Counted from the first letter of the stretch, positions 33,036 through 42,375 are shown. The stretch is 52,253 nucleotides of DNA from Bacteroidales bacterium UBA1035 (GCA_002316835.1 DCEG01000027.1:1-52253), one strand, 5' to 3'. A program made the numbers and translations. The notes: generated by a model not told the origin, from the sequence alone.

Positions 33036-33713
33036 ATGAAGAATAACACTGCCTACATTATTGGAGGAATTTTAGCCGCTGCAATCCTTATTTTATACAT
33101 CTTGCATTTTACTTCCACACCGGGAAAAAATGGCGTAAAAAAGGGAGATTTGATTACGATGATGAACGATTCATCCATAACTCTTCCTGTTGCTTATGTA
33201 AATGTGGATTCGCTTTTGATGAATTATAATTTTGCAAAAGATCTGAACGAAGCTTTGATGAGAACCGAAGAGAGTTCTCGTGCAAGTCTGGTACAAAAAG
33301 AACGTCAGTTGAACGCAGCTGCTCAAGAATTTCAGCGTAAGCTTCAAAATAACGCTTTCTTAAGCCAGGAAAGAGCCGAACAGGAACAGCAACGAATCTT
33401 AAGAATGCAACAGGAATATCAGCAAATGGCTGAAAGATTGAGTCAGGAATTTGCTTTGGAACAACAAAAGCTGAATATGGAATTGTCTGACACTGTGAAA
33501 GTTCGTTTGGTAGAATACAACAAAGACAAAGGCTATCAGATTATCTACAGCAACACGGGTTCGGATAATATTCTTTTTGCTGATGAAAAGTACGATATTA
33601 CAACAGAAGTTACCGAATTTCTGAACAAAAAATACGGACCCGCAACTTCTTCTTCAGCAAACGCTCCAAGTACAGCTCCGAAAACTCCGGCACCTGCTAC
33701 AACCGAAAACTAG
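33036..33713 (+). CDS. OmpH/Skp-family periplasmic chaperone, membrane-anchored
   Basis: A 225-residue protein of the OmpH/Skp family, which holds unfolded outer-membrane proteins in the periplasm. An N-terminal hydrophobic segment (YIIGGILAAAILILYILHF, about 5-24) has no clear cleavage site and may stay as an anchor. The conserved family start VAYVNVDSLLMNYNFAKDL (about 52-70) is followed by a Gln/Glu-rich coiled coil (about 75-155) and the closing strand GYQIIYSNTG. A Pro/Ala/Thr-rich tail (about 205-225) is unusual and flexible. It follows the microprotein closely and ends at a strong terminator. Confidence 0.88.
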   Translation: MKNNTAYIIGGILAAAILILYILHFTSTPGKNGVKKGDLITMMNDSSITLPVAYVNVDSLLMNYNFAKDLNEALMRTEESSRASLVQKERQLNAAAQEFQRKLQNNAFLSQERAEQEQQRILRMQQEYQQMAERLSQEFALEQQKLNMELSDTVKVRLVEYNKDKGYQIIYSNTGSDNILFADEKYDITTEVTEFLNKKYGPATSSSANAPSTAPKTPAPATTEN

Positions 33714-33740
33714 TAAAATCATCCGGTTATAAATTATATG

Positions 33741-33779
33741 AATAAGGTTCTTTGCAAAAAGAACCTTATTTTTTTATTT
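33741..33779 (+). terminator. Terminator after the OmpH-like gene
   Basis: A perfect 13-bp stem (33741-33753 and 33758-33770) with a 4-nt loop and a long T-run. The T-run overlaps the -7 box of the next gene. Confidence 0.92.
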
Positions 33780-33782
33780 TTG
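33775..33782 (+). promoter_or_regulatory. Promoter -7 box for the glycosyltransferase gene
   Basis: TATTTTTG lies within the terminator's T-run and ends 4 nt before the ATG at 33787. If used, the transcript would be leaderless. In a T-run the match could be accidental. Confidence 0.35.
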
Positions 33783-33786
33783 CACG

Positions 33787-34962
33787 ATGAAACACTGGCA
33801 ACCCTATCTGGACAGACAAAAACCGGAGTATCTGCAAGTCAAGTATCCTACTGACTTTGCAACCGATATGGTTTTGGTTATTCCCTGTTACGACGAAAAA
33901 GAGTTATTGACTACCTTGCAAAATCTTCGCATGTGCGTGACGCCGAGGGCGAAAACTCTGGTGGCAGTGATAATCAATTCCAGTATTCAATCTAGCGAAG
34001 AAGTGGTAATGCAGAACAGAAAAACGCACGACGAAGTTTTCGAGTTTGCTGCTGAAAACAACTCGGATTCACTCCGTTTTTTTCCACTTATTTTCGAAAA
34101 TCTCCCACGAAAACACGCCGGTGTTGGACTTGCCCGAAAAATTGGGATGGATCTGGCGGTAGAATTTTTCCTGAACACACAAAATCCCGAAGGGATAATT
34201 ATCTCCTTGGACGCCGATTGTACTGTTTCATCTAATTTTCTGACCGATATTTTCGCTGCCTACCGGCAAACGGATAAACTTTGCTGTACCGTACAGAATT
34301 TTCATCATCGGGTGGAAAATGATGATCTGCAACTCGAACATGCCATTCGCCAATACGAACAGTATATTCGTTATTTCAGTCAAATGCTCCGTTTCATTGA
34401 ATTTCCATATTATTACCACACCATTGGCTCGGCATTTTCGGTTGCGTCAGATGCTTACGTGCGTGTCGGCGGAATGGGACGACAACAGGGTGGTGAAGAT
34501 TTTTATTTCCTCCAAAAAGTTTTTGCATTGGGAAAAACCAAACGGCTTGATGATGTTTTCGTTTACCCAATGGCACGCTATTCCGATAGAATTCCGTTCG
34601 GCACAGGACCTGCGCTGCAAAAAATTATTGACGAACCCGACGGGTTAATGAAAACTTACAGTTTTGAGTCTTTTCTGGCGTTGAAAGAATTTTTTGATCT
34701 ACGAAAATCATTTTTTAAGCAGAACATTAAGTTTATCAAGCAAAAGATTTCAATATTGCATCCGGCGATAGTAAAATTTTCAGAAGCAACAGATGTGCTA
34801 TCTGAGATCGAAGACTGCAACCGGAACAGCGCAACAGTAACAGCTTTCGAAAAACGTTTTTTTCATCATTTCAATGCCTTCAAAATCATTAAATACCTGA
34901 ATTTTGCACACCCAACTTACTTTTCCCTTGAAAAAATATCTTCTAATTTCGACGTATCTTAA
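33787..34962 (+). CDS. Family 2 glycosyltransferase
   Basis: A 391-residue GT-A-fold enzyme. Visible are the nucleotide-binding start MVLVIPCYDEKELL (28-41), the metal-binding DAD in ISLDADCTVSSNF (about 142), the acceptor loop GSAFSVASDAYVRVGGM (about 218-234) and the catalytic ED in QGGEDFYF (about 236). No membrane helix is evident, so it is cytosolic or peripheral. The sugar donor and acceptor are unknown and no polysaccharide cluster surrounds it, so it may be a stand-alone glycosyltransferase. The C-terminal 110 residues are helical without a known domain. Confidence 0.82.
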   Translation: MKHWQPYLDRQKPEYLQVKYPTDFATDMVLVIPCYDEKELLTTLQNLRMCVTPRAKTLVAVIINSSIQSSEEVVMQNRKTHDEVFEFAAENNSDSLRFFPLIFENLPRKHAGVGLARKIGMDLAVEFFLNTQNPEGIIISLDADCTVSSNFLTDIFAAYRQTDKLCCTVQNFHHRVENDDLQLEHAIRQYEQYIRYFSQMLRFIEFPYYYHTIGSAFSVASDAYVRVGGMGRQQGGEDFYFLQKVFALGKTKRLDDVFVYPMARYSDRIPFGTGPALQKIIDEPDGLMKTYSFESFLALKEFFDLRKSFFKQNIKFIKQKISILHPAIVKFSEATDVLSEIEDCNRNSATVTAFEKRFFHHFNAFKIIKYLNFAHPTYFSLEKISSNFDVS

Positions 34963-34968
34963 ATTCAC

Positions 34969-34999
34969 TTGGAAAACATTTTGCTTTTTTGTAATTTTG
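34969..34999 (+). promoter_or_regulatory. Promoter for the marC-family gene
   Basis: TTG (34969-34971), 20 nt, TAATTTTG (34992-34999). Both elements and spacing match the Bacteroidota consensus. Leader about 40 nt. Confidence 0.65.
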
Positions 35000-35048
35000 C
35001 AGGCAAATTGTAAGGTAATTCTTTCACTGTTCTAATTTCTTAATTAAT

Positions 35049-35648
35049 ATGTGGACTTTTAATGTTTTGGAAATATTGAGCGTTTTCATCGTTTTATTCT
35101 CAATTATCGATGTGACAGGCGCAGTTCCTATTTTCCTGCAATTGAAAAGTCAGAACAGGACCATTCATCCCGAAAAAGCAGCCATTTATTCTTTCATAGT
35201 ACTCACCGTATTTCTCTTTGTGGGTGAGTGGATATTGAAACTATTTCAAGTGGATATTTCGGCATTTGCCGTTGCCGGAGCAGTCGTGCTGCTTATTCTT
35301 TCCGTTGAAATGATCTTTGGTGTTGAAATTTTTAAAAACGATAATTCTGCTACCGGAAATTCATCAACCCTTTTCCCTGTAGTTTTTCCGCTAATTGCCG
35401 GTCCCGGCAGTTTCACAACGCTACTCTCCATGCGAGCAGAATATCAGGTACTTAATATAATAGTTGCCGTAATACTCAATATGTTAATTGTGTATTTAGT
35501 ATTGAGATATTTAAGTTTTGTAAAAAAAATATTAGGTGAAAGCGGTGCATATATTTTGCGGAAGTTTTTCGGTGTTATTTTAATGGCAATATCCGTAAAA
35601 CTGCTCACTTCAAATATGAGCGCGCTTATCTTATCTGTTCAGCCTTAA
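35049..35648 (+). CDS. MarC-family integral membrane protein
   Basis: A 199-residue, six-helix membrane protein of the MarC (UPF0056) family. The opening helix holds the family pattern IVLFSIIDVTGAVPIFLQL (about 14-32). Later helices carry VFPLIAGPGSFTTLLSM, with the conserved PLIAGPG motif, and the closing LRKFFGVILMAISVKLL. The transported substrate is not established for the family. Despite the name, it is not linked to multiple antibiotic resistance. It has a convincing promoter of its own. Confidence 0.9.
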   Translation: MWTFNVLEILSVFIVLFSIIDVTGAVPIFLQLKSQNRTIHPEKAAIYSFIVLTVFLFVGEWILKLFQVDISAFAVAGAVVLLILSVEMIFGVEIFKNDNSATGNSSTLFPVVFPLIAGPGSFTTLLSMRAEYQVLNIIVAVILNMLIVYLVLRYLSFVKKILGESGAYILRKFFGVILMAISVKLLTSNMSALILSVQP

Positions 35649-35717
35649 TCAGAATGATCGGATTACATTTAAGCATTATTTAACGTCAAAATTCCAAGCG
35701 AATTAACAAAAAAATCC

Positions 35718-35725
35718 TATATTTG
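35718..35725 (+). promoter_or_regulatory. Promoter -7 box for eno
   Basis: TATATTTG, 93 nt upstream of the start, implying a leader of about 85 nt. No clear -33. Confidence 0.5.
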
Positions 35726-35818
35726 TACTCGAATATTCAAAACAAGAATATTTTTTTATATTAGGTTATTTTACAATCATTTAGAACTAAATTTTTCAAT
35801 ATAAAAAATCAAAACAAC

Positions 35819-37102
35819 ATGAGAATTGTAAGTATTTTAGGACGTGAAGTGTTGGATTCAAGAGGCAATCCCACGGTAGAAGTCGATGTGTTAACGGAAT
35901 CCGGTGCATTTGGACGTGCAGCTGTTCCATCGGGAGCATCAACCGGTGAAAACGAAGCATTGGAGCTTCGCGACGGCGACAAAAAAAGATACCTTGGTAA
36001 AGGTGTTTTAAAAGCAGTTGCAAATATTAACGATGTTATTGCTCCTGCATTGTTGGGAATGAATGTTTTGGAACAAATTCAGATCGATGGTAAATTACTT
36101 GAACTCGACGGAACAAAAACCAAATCCAATCTTGGTGCTAACGCACTTCTTGGCGTTTCACTCGCTGTAGCTAAAGCTGCTGCCAACTATTTAGGTTTGC
36201 CTTTGTATCGCTACATTGGCGGAACAAATACTTACGTGTTGCCTGTTCCGATGATGAACATCATCAACGGCGGCTCTCACTCCGATGCTCCTATTGCTTT
36301 CCAGGAATTTATGATCCGCCCGGTTGGCGCAAATTCTTTCCGCGAAGGACTTCGCATGGGTGCTGAAGTTTTCCACGCTCTTAAAAAAGTTCTTCACGAT
36401 AAAGGCCTCAGCACTGCTGTTGGAGATGAAGGCGGTTTTGCTCCTAATCTTGCCGGTGGAACCGAAGAAGCCTTGGAGTCTATCCTTACTGCAATTAAAA
36501 ACGCCGGATATGAGCCGGGTAAAGACGTAAAAATCGCTCTCGACTGTGCGGCATCAGAATTTTATGTTGACGGAGTTTACGATTACTCAAAATTTGAAGG
36601 CCCTAACGGTAAAAAACGCACATCTGCCGAACAAGCTGAATACCTGAATGAACTTATCACTAACTATCCTATCGACTCTATCGAAGACGGAATGCACGAA
36701 GCAGACTGGGACGGATGGAAGCTTCTGACTGATAAAATTGGTGACCAATGCCAGTTGGTGGGTGATGACTTGTTTGTGACAAATGTTGATTTCTTGAAAA
36801 AGGGAATCGAACTGGGTTGCGCTAACTCTATTCTTATCAAGGTAAACCAAATCGGAACATTGACCGAAACGCTCAATGCTATCGAAATGGCTCACCGTAA
36901 CGGTTATACAAGCGTAACATCGCACCGATCGGGCGAAACCGAAGATGCTACTATCGCTGATATTTCTGTTGCTACTAACGCCGGACAGATCAAAACCGGT
37001 TCGTTAAGCCGCTCAGACCGTATGGCAAAATACAACCAATTGCTTCGTATCGAAGAAGAATTGGGCGACAGAGCCGTTTACGGATATAAAAAAATCAAAT
37101 AA
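35819..37102 (+). CDS. eno: Enolase
   Basis: A 427-residue glycolytic enzyme that interconverts 2-phosphoglycerate and phosphoenolpyruvate. All hallmarks are intact: SGASTGENEALELRD (mobile loop), VGDEGGFAPNL with the general acid Glu, ALDCAASEFY (Mg ligand Asp), SIEDGMHEADWDGW (Mg ligand Glu), LVGDDLFVTN (Mg ligand Asp), ILIKVNQIGTLTET (catalytic Lys) and SHRSGETEDATIADI. Length is normal. The gene stands alone between a promoter with a long leader and a strong terminator. Confidence 0.98.
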   Translation: MRIVSILGREVLDSRGNPTVEVDVLTESGAFGRAAVPSGASTGENEALELRDGDKKRYLGKGVLKAVANINDVIAPALLGMNVLEQIQIDGKLLELDGTKTKSNLGANALLGVSLAVAKAAANYLGLPLYRYIGGTNTYVLPVPMMNIINGGSHSDAPIAFQEFMIRPVGANSFREGLRMGAEVFHALKKVLHDKGLSTAVGDEGGFAPNLAGGTEEALESILTAIKNAGYEPGKDVKIALDCAASEFYVDGVYDYSKFEGPNGKKRTSAEQAEYLNELITNYPIDSIEDGMHEADWDGWKLLTDKIGDQCQLVGDDLFVTNVDFLKKGIELGCANSILIKVNQIGTLTETLNAIEMAHRNGYTSVTSHRSGETEDATIADISVATNAGQIKTGSLSRSDRMAKYNQLLRIEEELGDRAVYGYKKIK

Positions 37103-37124
37103 GAGAAAACCATTTACATAGATG

Positions 37125-37156
37125 AAAAGGTGAGTTCCTTGTGGGCTCACCTTTTC
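37125..37156 (+). terminator. Terminator of eno
   Basis: Arms AAAAGGTGAG / CTCACCTTTT (37125-37134, 37146-37155), 11-nt loop, T-rich tail. Confidence 0.88.
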
Positions 37157-37265
37157 TGTTTTACAAAAGGCAACTTTTATTAATCAGCTTTAACGCTGGC
37201 ACTCTCGAACAAAAAACGCGCACAAACTCTTATTAACAATAGTATTTACTACAAAACCCTTAATT

Positions 37266-38129
37266 ATGAAGTTTATCCAAAAACTCTATCTCGGTGTTTT
37301 TCTTTTTGCATTTTTGCTTTCCTCCTGCAGCAAAGATGAAGTCTACGAAACAATAAACGAACCCAAAACCATAACGGATGCCGCCTATGGAGCTGATCCC
37401 ACACAAAAAGCCGACATCTTTCTTCCGTCAGGCAGAAATCAAGGCTCCACACGAGTCTTGCTTATCATACACGGCGGCGGATGGTTTGGAGGGAACAAAA
37501 CGGATATGGCACAATTCGTCAGTAAATTTCAGTCTCATTTGAAAGATTATGCTATTGTAAACATGAACTATCGGTTGGTAACTTTTAGCCCTGTTAGATA
37601 TATGCTTCCCACCCAAACCGATGACATTCGATCCGTGATGGATTATGTAACAAAAAACTCATCCGATTTAGGAGTGAAACCGGAGTTTGTAGTTCTTGGT
37701 CTAAGCGCAGGCGGGCATTTGGCTATGCTTTATTCTTACAAATACGATACAAACAGTCGTGTAAAAGCCGTTGTCAACATCGTTGGCCCCTGTGATTTAA
37801 GTGATAGTTATTATACTAACAATACCATTTACAGCATTGGAATGGGATACATTACAAATCCAGAAAACCTGCCTTCCGAAATGTCTCAAAGCACTTTTGG
37901 CAGTCCAGCACAGTGGATTACACAAAGCGCACCACCAACTATTTCGTTTTATGGAACAAACGACGTATATATTCCTGAAAGTCAACACACCACTTTAGAA
38001 CAAAAACTAAATCAGGCCAAGGTGTATAATGAAAAGCATATTTATGCCGGCGGACACGATGTGGGCTTCAAACAAAGTGATGATATTGTCTCCAAAACAG
38101 TGAATTTTCTATCAACTCATGTAAGATAA
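37266..38129 (+). CDS. Lipoprotein alpha/beta hydrolase (esterase-like)
   Basis: A 287-residue protein with a lipoprotein signal ending LLSSC (Cys about 21), so it is membrane-attached outside the cytoplasm. It has the oxyanion-hole HGGGW (69-73) typical of hormone-sensitive-lipase/carboxylesterase relatives, nucleophile Ser in GLSAGG (S147), a plausible acid in GTNDVYI (D233) and His in AGGHDVGF (H264). All three catalytic residues are therefore present. Such enzymes remove acyl or acetyl groups from sugars or small esters; the substrate is unknown. It stands alone, with no obvious -7 box in the 109 bp after the eno terminator. Confidence 0.85.
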   Translation: MKFIQKLYLGVFLFAFLLSSCSKDEVYETINEPKTITDAAYGADPTQKADIFLPSGRNQGSTRVLLIIHGGGWFGGNKTDMAQFVSKFQSHLKDYAIVNMNYRLVTFSPVRYMLPTQTDDIRSVMDYVTKNSSDLGVKPEFVVLGLSAGGHLAMLYSYKYDTNSRVKAVVNIVGPCDLSDSYYTNNTIYSIGMGYITNPENLPSEMSQSTFGSPAQWITQSAPPTISFYGTNDVYIPESQHTTLEQKLNQAKVYNEKHIYAGGHDVGFKQSDDIVSKTVNFLSTHVR

Positions 38130-38154
38130 AGTGGCGAAATTTTAAAAATAGTCG

Positions 38155-38162
38155 TATATTTG
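38155..38162 (+). promoter_or_regulatory. Promoter -7 box for the lytic transglycosylase gene
   Basis: TATATTTG, 25 nt upstream of the ATG at 38188. Confidence 0.5.
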
Positions 38163-38187
38163 ACACAAACAAAACTAAAACATACTA

Positions 38188-39159
38188 ATGAAACGGAATA
38201 TCATATACATATTTTTTGGAATTATAACTGTGAGTCTTATCACGGTAATGAGTTTATCGAACAACGATACAGAAAAAGTAGAACAACAACGTCCGCAAGT
38301 TCTTTCGATGACGGCATCTGTGGATATTCCCGATGAAATGACGTTTGCCGGCGAAAAAATCGTGTTTGACCGGTATGATCTCCGCGAGCGGATGGATCGG
38401 GAACTGAATAGTTTTACCTATTTCCACTCCACCACCCTATTACTTTTCAAACGTGCAAACCGTATTTTTCCTATAATAGAACCGATCCTGAAACAACAAG
38501 GTGTCCCCGACGATATCAAGTATATAGCAGTTATTGAAAGCAGCCTCGACCACAGAGCTACTTCTCCTGCCCGTGCCGTAGGATTGTGGCAATTTATGTC
38601 GGGAACAGCTCCTGGGTTTGGGCTGGAAGTTTCATCGGAGGTGGATGAGCGTTATCATATCGAAAAATCGACTGTTGCCGCTTGTCGTTACCTAAAAGAT
38701 GCTTATCGAAAATACGGATCGTGGAGTGCAGCCGCGTTATCGTACAACGGCGGACAAGGAAGGATCACCAACGAATTGAGTAACCAGCAAACCAATAAAG
38801 CCCTCGATTTATGGCTCGTTGAAGAAACCACCCGTTACTACTTCCGAATGCTGGCAATCAAAACCGTATTCGAAAATCCGTCACAATACGGATTTGTTTT
38901 ACGTGGCGATCAACTTTTTAAGCCGATGGAGTTCAAGGAAGTCAGAGTTTCTTCGTCCATCCCCAATTTGGTATCTTTTGCCAAAGATAACGGGATTACT
39001 TATGCACAACTAAAAGATTTCAATTCGTGGCTTCGCGATACCAAACTCACTAATCGATCGGGCAAAACATATACTATACTTATTCCCACCAAAGAAAGCC
39101 TGTATTACAGAAAAGGAGAAAAAGTAAAAGTTCACAACTCAACATGGGTGACTCCATGA
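38188..39159 (+). CDS. Membrane-anchored lytic murein transglycosylase
   Basis: A 323-residue protein with an N-terminal helix (IIYIFFGIITVSLITVMSL) that acts as signal or anchor. The SLT domain (about 105-225) has the catalytic Glu in YIAVIESSLDHRATSPARAVGLWQ-type sequence (E117), FMSGTAPGFGL, and AALSYNGGQGRI. It cleaves glycan strands of peptidoglycan by forming 1,6-anhydro-muropeptides. The C-terminal part (about 255-315) resembles a degenerate LysM-like module. It belongs to the MltD/Slt type and is monocistronic. Confidence 0.9.
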   Translation: MKRNIIYIFFGIITVSLITVMSLSNNDTEKVEQQRPQVLSMTASVDIPDEMTFAGEKIVFDRYDLRERMDRELNSFTYFHSTTLLLFKRANRIFPIIEPILKQQGVPDDIKYIAVIESSLDHRATSPARAVGLWQFMSGTAPGFGLEVSSEVDERYHIEKSTVAACRYLKDAYRKYGSWSAAALSYNGGQGRITNELSNQQTNKALDLWLVEETTRYYFRMLAIKTVFENPSQYGFVLRGDQLFKPMEFKEVRVSSSIPNLVSFAKDNGITYAQLKDFNSWLRDTKLTNRSGKTYTILIPTKESLYYRKGEKVKVHNSTWVTP

Positions 39160-39176
39160 CCGGACTTATGAATAAC

Positions 39177-39207
39177 TTGGAGAAGAACGTGATTTTTCGT
39201 ATCTTTG
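39177..39207 (+). promoter_or_regulatory. Promoter of uvrA
   Basis: TTG (39177-39179), 20 nt, TATCTTTG (39200-39207). Consensus elements at consensus spacing. The in-frame TTG at 39205 lies inside the box, which supports the ATG at 39229 as the start. Confidence 0.72.
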
Positions 39208-39228
39208 CAAGATTTATCTCGACAAGAA

Positions 39229-42048
39229 ATGACTCCTGATACAGAACGTATTGAAGTGTACGGCGCTCGCGTACACAATCTCAAAAATATAGACGTAACC
39301 ATTCCGCGCGATTCGCTCACGGTAATTACCGGACTGAGCGGAAGCGGAAAATCGTCACTTGCTTTCGACACTGTTTTCGCCGAAGGGCAAAGGCGCTATA
39401 TCGAAACATTTTCTGCTTACGCCCGCGGTTTTTTAAGCAAAATGGAACGTCCCGATGTGGATAAGATTACCGGATTAAGTCCTGTTATTTCCATCGAACA
39501 GAAAACCACAAACAAAAATCCACGTTCAACCGTGGGGACAACCACCGAAATTTACGATTTTCTACGACTGCTCTATGCCCGCGCCGGAGAAGCTTTTTCG
39601 TATATCACGGGCGAAAAAATGGTAAAATATACCGAAGAGCAAATCCTGGAACTGATTTTAACCCGATATATAGGTAAAAAGATTTACATACTTGCTCCGG
39701 TTGTCCGAAACCGGAAAGGACATTATAAAGAACTGTTCGAACAAATACGGAAAAAAGGATTTTTAAGCGTTCGCGTGGACGGCGAAATACGTGAAATTCT
39801 TCCCGGCATGAAAGTGGACAGGTACAAAAACCACAGTATCGAAGTGCTGGTGGATAAACTTATCGTATCCAACAAGTTTGAAGACAAACTGAAGTCAAGT
39901 GTCCGAACAGCTATGAAGCAAGGTTCGGGACTGATACTCATTCAAGATGTCGACTCAGATGAGGTCCGCCATTACAGCCGCGAGTTGATGTGTCCAACCA
40001 CCGGATTATCGTACAACGAGCCCGCTCCGCATAACTTTTCATTCAACTCGCCGTTAGGCGCTTGCCCAAAATGCAAAGGAATCGGCACCGTAGATTCTAT
40101 TGATACGGAAAAAATCATTCCCGATCCTTCTATCAGTATCGCAAAAGGCGGTATTGTGCCGTTGGGAAAAGAAAAAAGCAACTTGTTTTTTTGGCAAATT
40201 GCGGCTATTTGCGAAAAATACGGAGTTACGTTGCAAACACCCATCAAAGATATTCCACAGGATGCTATCGATGAAATTATTTACGGTACTGATGAACGGT
40301 TGAAAATTAAAAACGAATCGTTGGGCAACTCCAACTACATGGTTAGTTACGAAGGAATTGCCAAGTACATCGATATGCAGCAGGACGATGATGCATCGGC
40401 CACGGCGCAAAAATGGGCGGGACAGTTCATTTCCACTTCTGTTTGCCCCGAGTGTAACGGACAGCGACTCAATAAAGAGGCACTACACTTTAAAATAAAC
40501 GATAAAAACATTGCAGAGCTGACACAAATGGATATCCAGCAACTCTACGACTGGATTGTCGATGCCGATGAGCATGTTTCGGAAAAACAACGTTTGATTG
40601 CTGAAGAGATCAAAAAAGAAATTCTTTCCCGATTGCGCTTTCTCATTGATGTAGGGTTGGGATATCTCTCTCTTTCTCGCGCATCAGCATCATTATCGGG
40701 TGGCGAAAGCCAGCGCATAAGGCTTGCTACGCAAATAGGTTCGCAACTGGTGAATGTATTGTATATCCTGGACGAACCCAGCATCGGATTGCACCAACGG
40801 GATAATCATCGATTGATAGATTCATTAAAAAAACTGCGTGATTCAGGCAACTCTGTGGTAGTGGTAGAGCACGACAAAGATATGATGCTCGCTTCAGATT
40901 ACGTGGTAGATATGGGACCGTTTGCTGGACAAAAAGGCGGTGAGGTAGTTTTTGAAGGTACTCCCGATGAGATGCTGAAAAAGAATACGCTTACTTCCAA
41001 TTACCTGAACGGAAAGATCGAAATTAAAATCCCTGAAAAGCGTCGTAAAGGAAACGGCAAAACGTTGGTTGTTGAAGGGGCCACGGGCAACAACCTAAAA
41101 AGCGTTACTGTTGAATTTCCACTGGGAACATTTATTTGCGTAACAGGTGTATCGGGAAGCGGGAAATCCACGCTTATCAACGAAACGTTACAACCGATTC
41201 TCAGTCAGAAATTCTACCGCTCTCTCAAAGATCCGATGCCGTACAAAGATATTCACGGAATAAAAAATGTGGATAAGGTGGTGAGTGTTGATCAATCGCC
41301 TATCGGTCGTACACCTCGCTCCAATCCGGCAACTTACACGGGTGTTTTCAGCGATATCCGTACGTTGTTTTCCGGTATGCCCGAAGCAAAAATCCGTGGA
41401 TACAAACCCGGACGATTTTCGTTTAACGTAAAAGGAGGACGTTGCGAAACCTGCGGCGGAAACGGAAACAAAACACTGGAAATGAACTTCCTGCCGGATG
41501 TGATGGTTCCATGCGAAGAATGTCACGGAAAAAGATATAACCGCGAAACGCTGGAAGTGCGTTTCAAAGGAAAATCCATTGCCGACGTACTGAATATGTC
41601 TATTAACGAAGCAGTGGATTTCTTCGAAAATGTACCTAACATTTTGCATAAGATAAAAGTGTTGCAGGAAGTCGGCCTCGGATACATAAAACTGGGACAA
41701 TCGTCCACCACGTTATCGGGTGGCGAAAGCCAGCGAGTGAAACTCGCAACCGAGCTCGCCCGAACAGATACCGGAAACACACTCTACGTGCTGGATGAAC
41801 CAACAACCGGTTTGCATTTCGAAGATATCAGAATCCTGTTGGGTGTTCTAAACAAACTGGTGGACAAAGGAAACACCGTGATTGTCATCGAACATAATCT
41901 CGATATTATTAAATGCGCCGATTATATCATTGATCTGGGTCCGGAAGGCGGTGAAAAAGGTGGAAATATTTTGGCAGCAGGTACACCTGAAGAAATCATT
42001 AAGAAAGAGAACAGCTACACAGCGAAGTATTTGAAGAAGGAAATGTAG
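39229..42048 (+). CDS. uvrA: Excinuclease ABC subunit UvrA
   Basis: A 939-residue damage-recognition ATPase of nucleotide excision repair, with two ABC modules. Module 1 has Walker A GLSGSGKSSLAFDTVF and module 2 has GVSGSGKSTLINE. Each has the signature LSGGESQR (SASLSGGESQRIRLA; TTLSGGESQRVKLA) followed by LDEPSIGLH or LDEPTTGLH. Zinc-binding Cys pairs are seen in CPKCKGIG, CPECNGQRL and CETCGGNG ... CEECHGKRYN. Length matches UvrA1. I use the ATG at 39229 rather than an upstream TTG because the TTG is inside the promoter. uvrB and uvrC are not in the window. Confidence 0.97.
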   Translation: MTPDTERIEVYGARVHNLKNIDVTIPRDSLTVITGLSGSGKSSLAFDTVFAEGQRRYIETFSAYARGFLSKMERPDVDKITGLSPVISIEQKTTNKNPRSTVGTTTEIYDFLRLLYARAGEAFSYITGEKMVKYTEEQILELILTRYIGKKIYILAPVVRNRKGHYKELFEQIRKKGFLSVRVDGEIREILPGMKVDRYKNHSIEVLVDKLIVSNKFEDKLKSSVRTAMKQGSGLILIQDVDSDEVRHYSRELMCPTTGLSYNEPAPHNFSFNSPLGACPKCKGIGTVDSIDTEKIIPDPSISIAKGGIVPLGKEKSNLFFWQIAAICEKYGVTLQTPIKDIPQDAIDEIIYGTDERLKIKNESLGNSNYMVSYEGIAKYIDMQQDDDASATAQKWAGQFISTSVCPECNGQRLNKEALHFKINDKNIAELTQMDIQQLYDWIVDADEHVSEKQRLIAEEIKKEILSRLRFLIDVGLGYLSLSRASASLSGGESQRIRLATQIGSQLVNVLYILDEPSIGLHQRDNHRLIDSLKKLRDSGNSVVVVEHDKDMMLASDYVVDMGPFAGQKGGEVVFEGTPDEMLKKNTLTSNYLNGKIEIKIPEKRRKGNGKTLVVEGATGNNLKSVTVEFPLGTFICVTGVSGSGKSTLINETLQPILSQKFYRSLKDPMPYKDIHGIKNVDKVVSVDQSPIGRTPRSNPATYTGVFSDIRTLFSGMPEAKIRGYKPGRFSFNVKGGRCETCGGNGNKTLEMNFLPDVMVPCEECHGKRYNRETLEVRFKGKSIADVLNMSINEAVDFFENVPNILHKIKVLQEVGLGYIKLGQSSTTLSGGESQRVKLATELARTDTGNTLYVLDEPTTGLHFEDIRILLGVLNKLVDKGNTVIVIEHNLDIIKCADYIIDLGPEGGEKGGNILAAGTPEEIIKKENSYTAKYLKKEM

Positions 42049-42375
42049 AAATTATAATGAATTATATCTGAACGAGCTACGCAGATTATAATTATTTCTT
42101 CAACTTACACTTCATTCCAAAAAATCATTTATCTTTGTTTCGTAAAAACTTTGGAAAAGAAATCAGTTTTCGAACAAAAAGGCCCATTGCTAGTGTTTCA
42201 TCTCTTGTAAGAATAGAGAGTTTGAATTAATTAGAGCTAAAATAAAACACAAACAAAAAGTTAAAAATCAGCCTTTCCTGAACTTTTCAACACCCTCCTT
42301 GTTATAGTTTTTAGAGTATAATTACGGGGTGTTATAAAGAACAGGTTTAAATAAGCTCAAGAAATAAATAATAAT
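42049..42375 (+). promoter_or_regulatory. Long spacer: tpx promoter and structured leader
   Basis: This 327-bp spacer has no convincing gene. A -7 box TATCTTTG lies at 42130-42137, so the tpx leader would be about 230 nt. Near its end, arms AACACCC (42289-42295) and GGGTGTT (42327-42333) enclose a second pairing TTATA/TATAA, forming a two-part hairpin without a T-run. The rest is AT-rich, with no clear terminator for uvrA. Confidence 0.45.

Noticed and set aside
35049..35648. Multiple antibiotic resistance transporter
   Set aside because: The MarC family name is historical; the family is not established as a resistance determinant.
39205..39228. TTG start for UvrA eight codons upstream
   Set aside because: The TTG is part of the -7 box, and family members begin close to the ATG at 39229.
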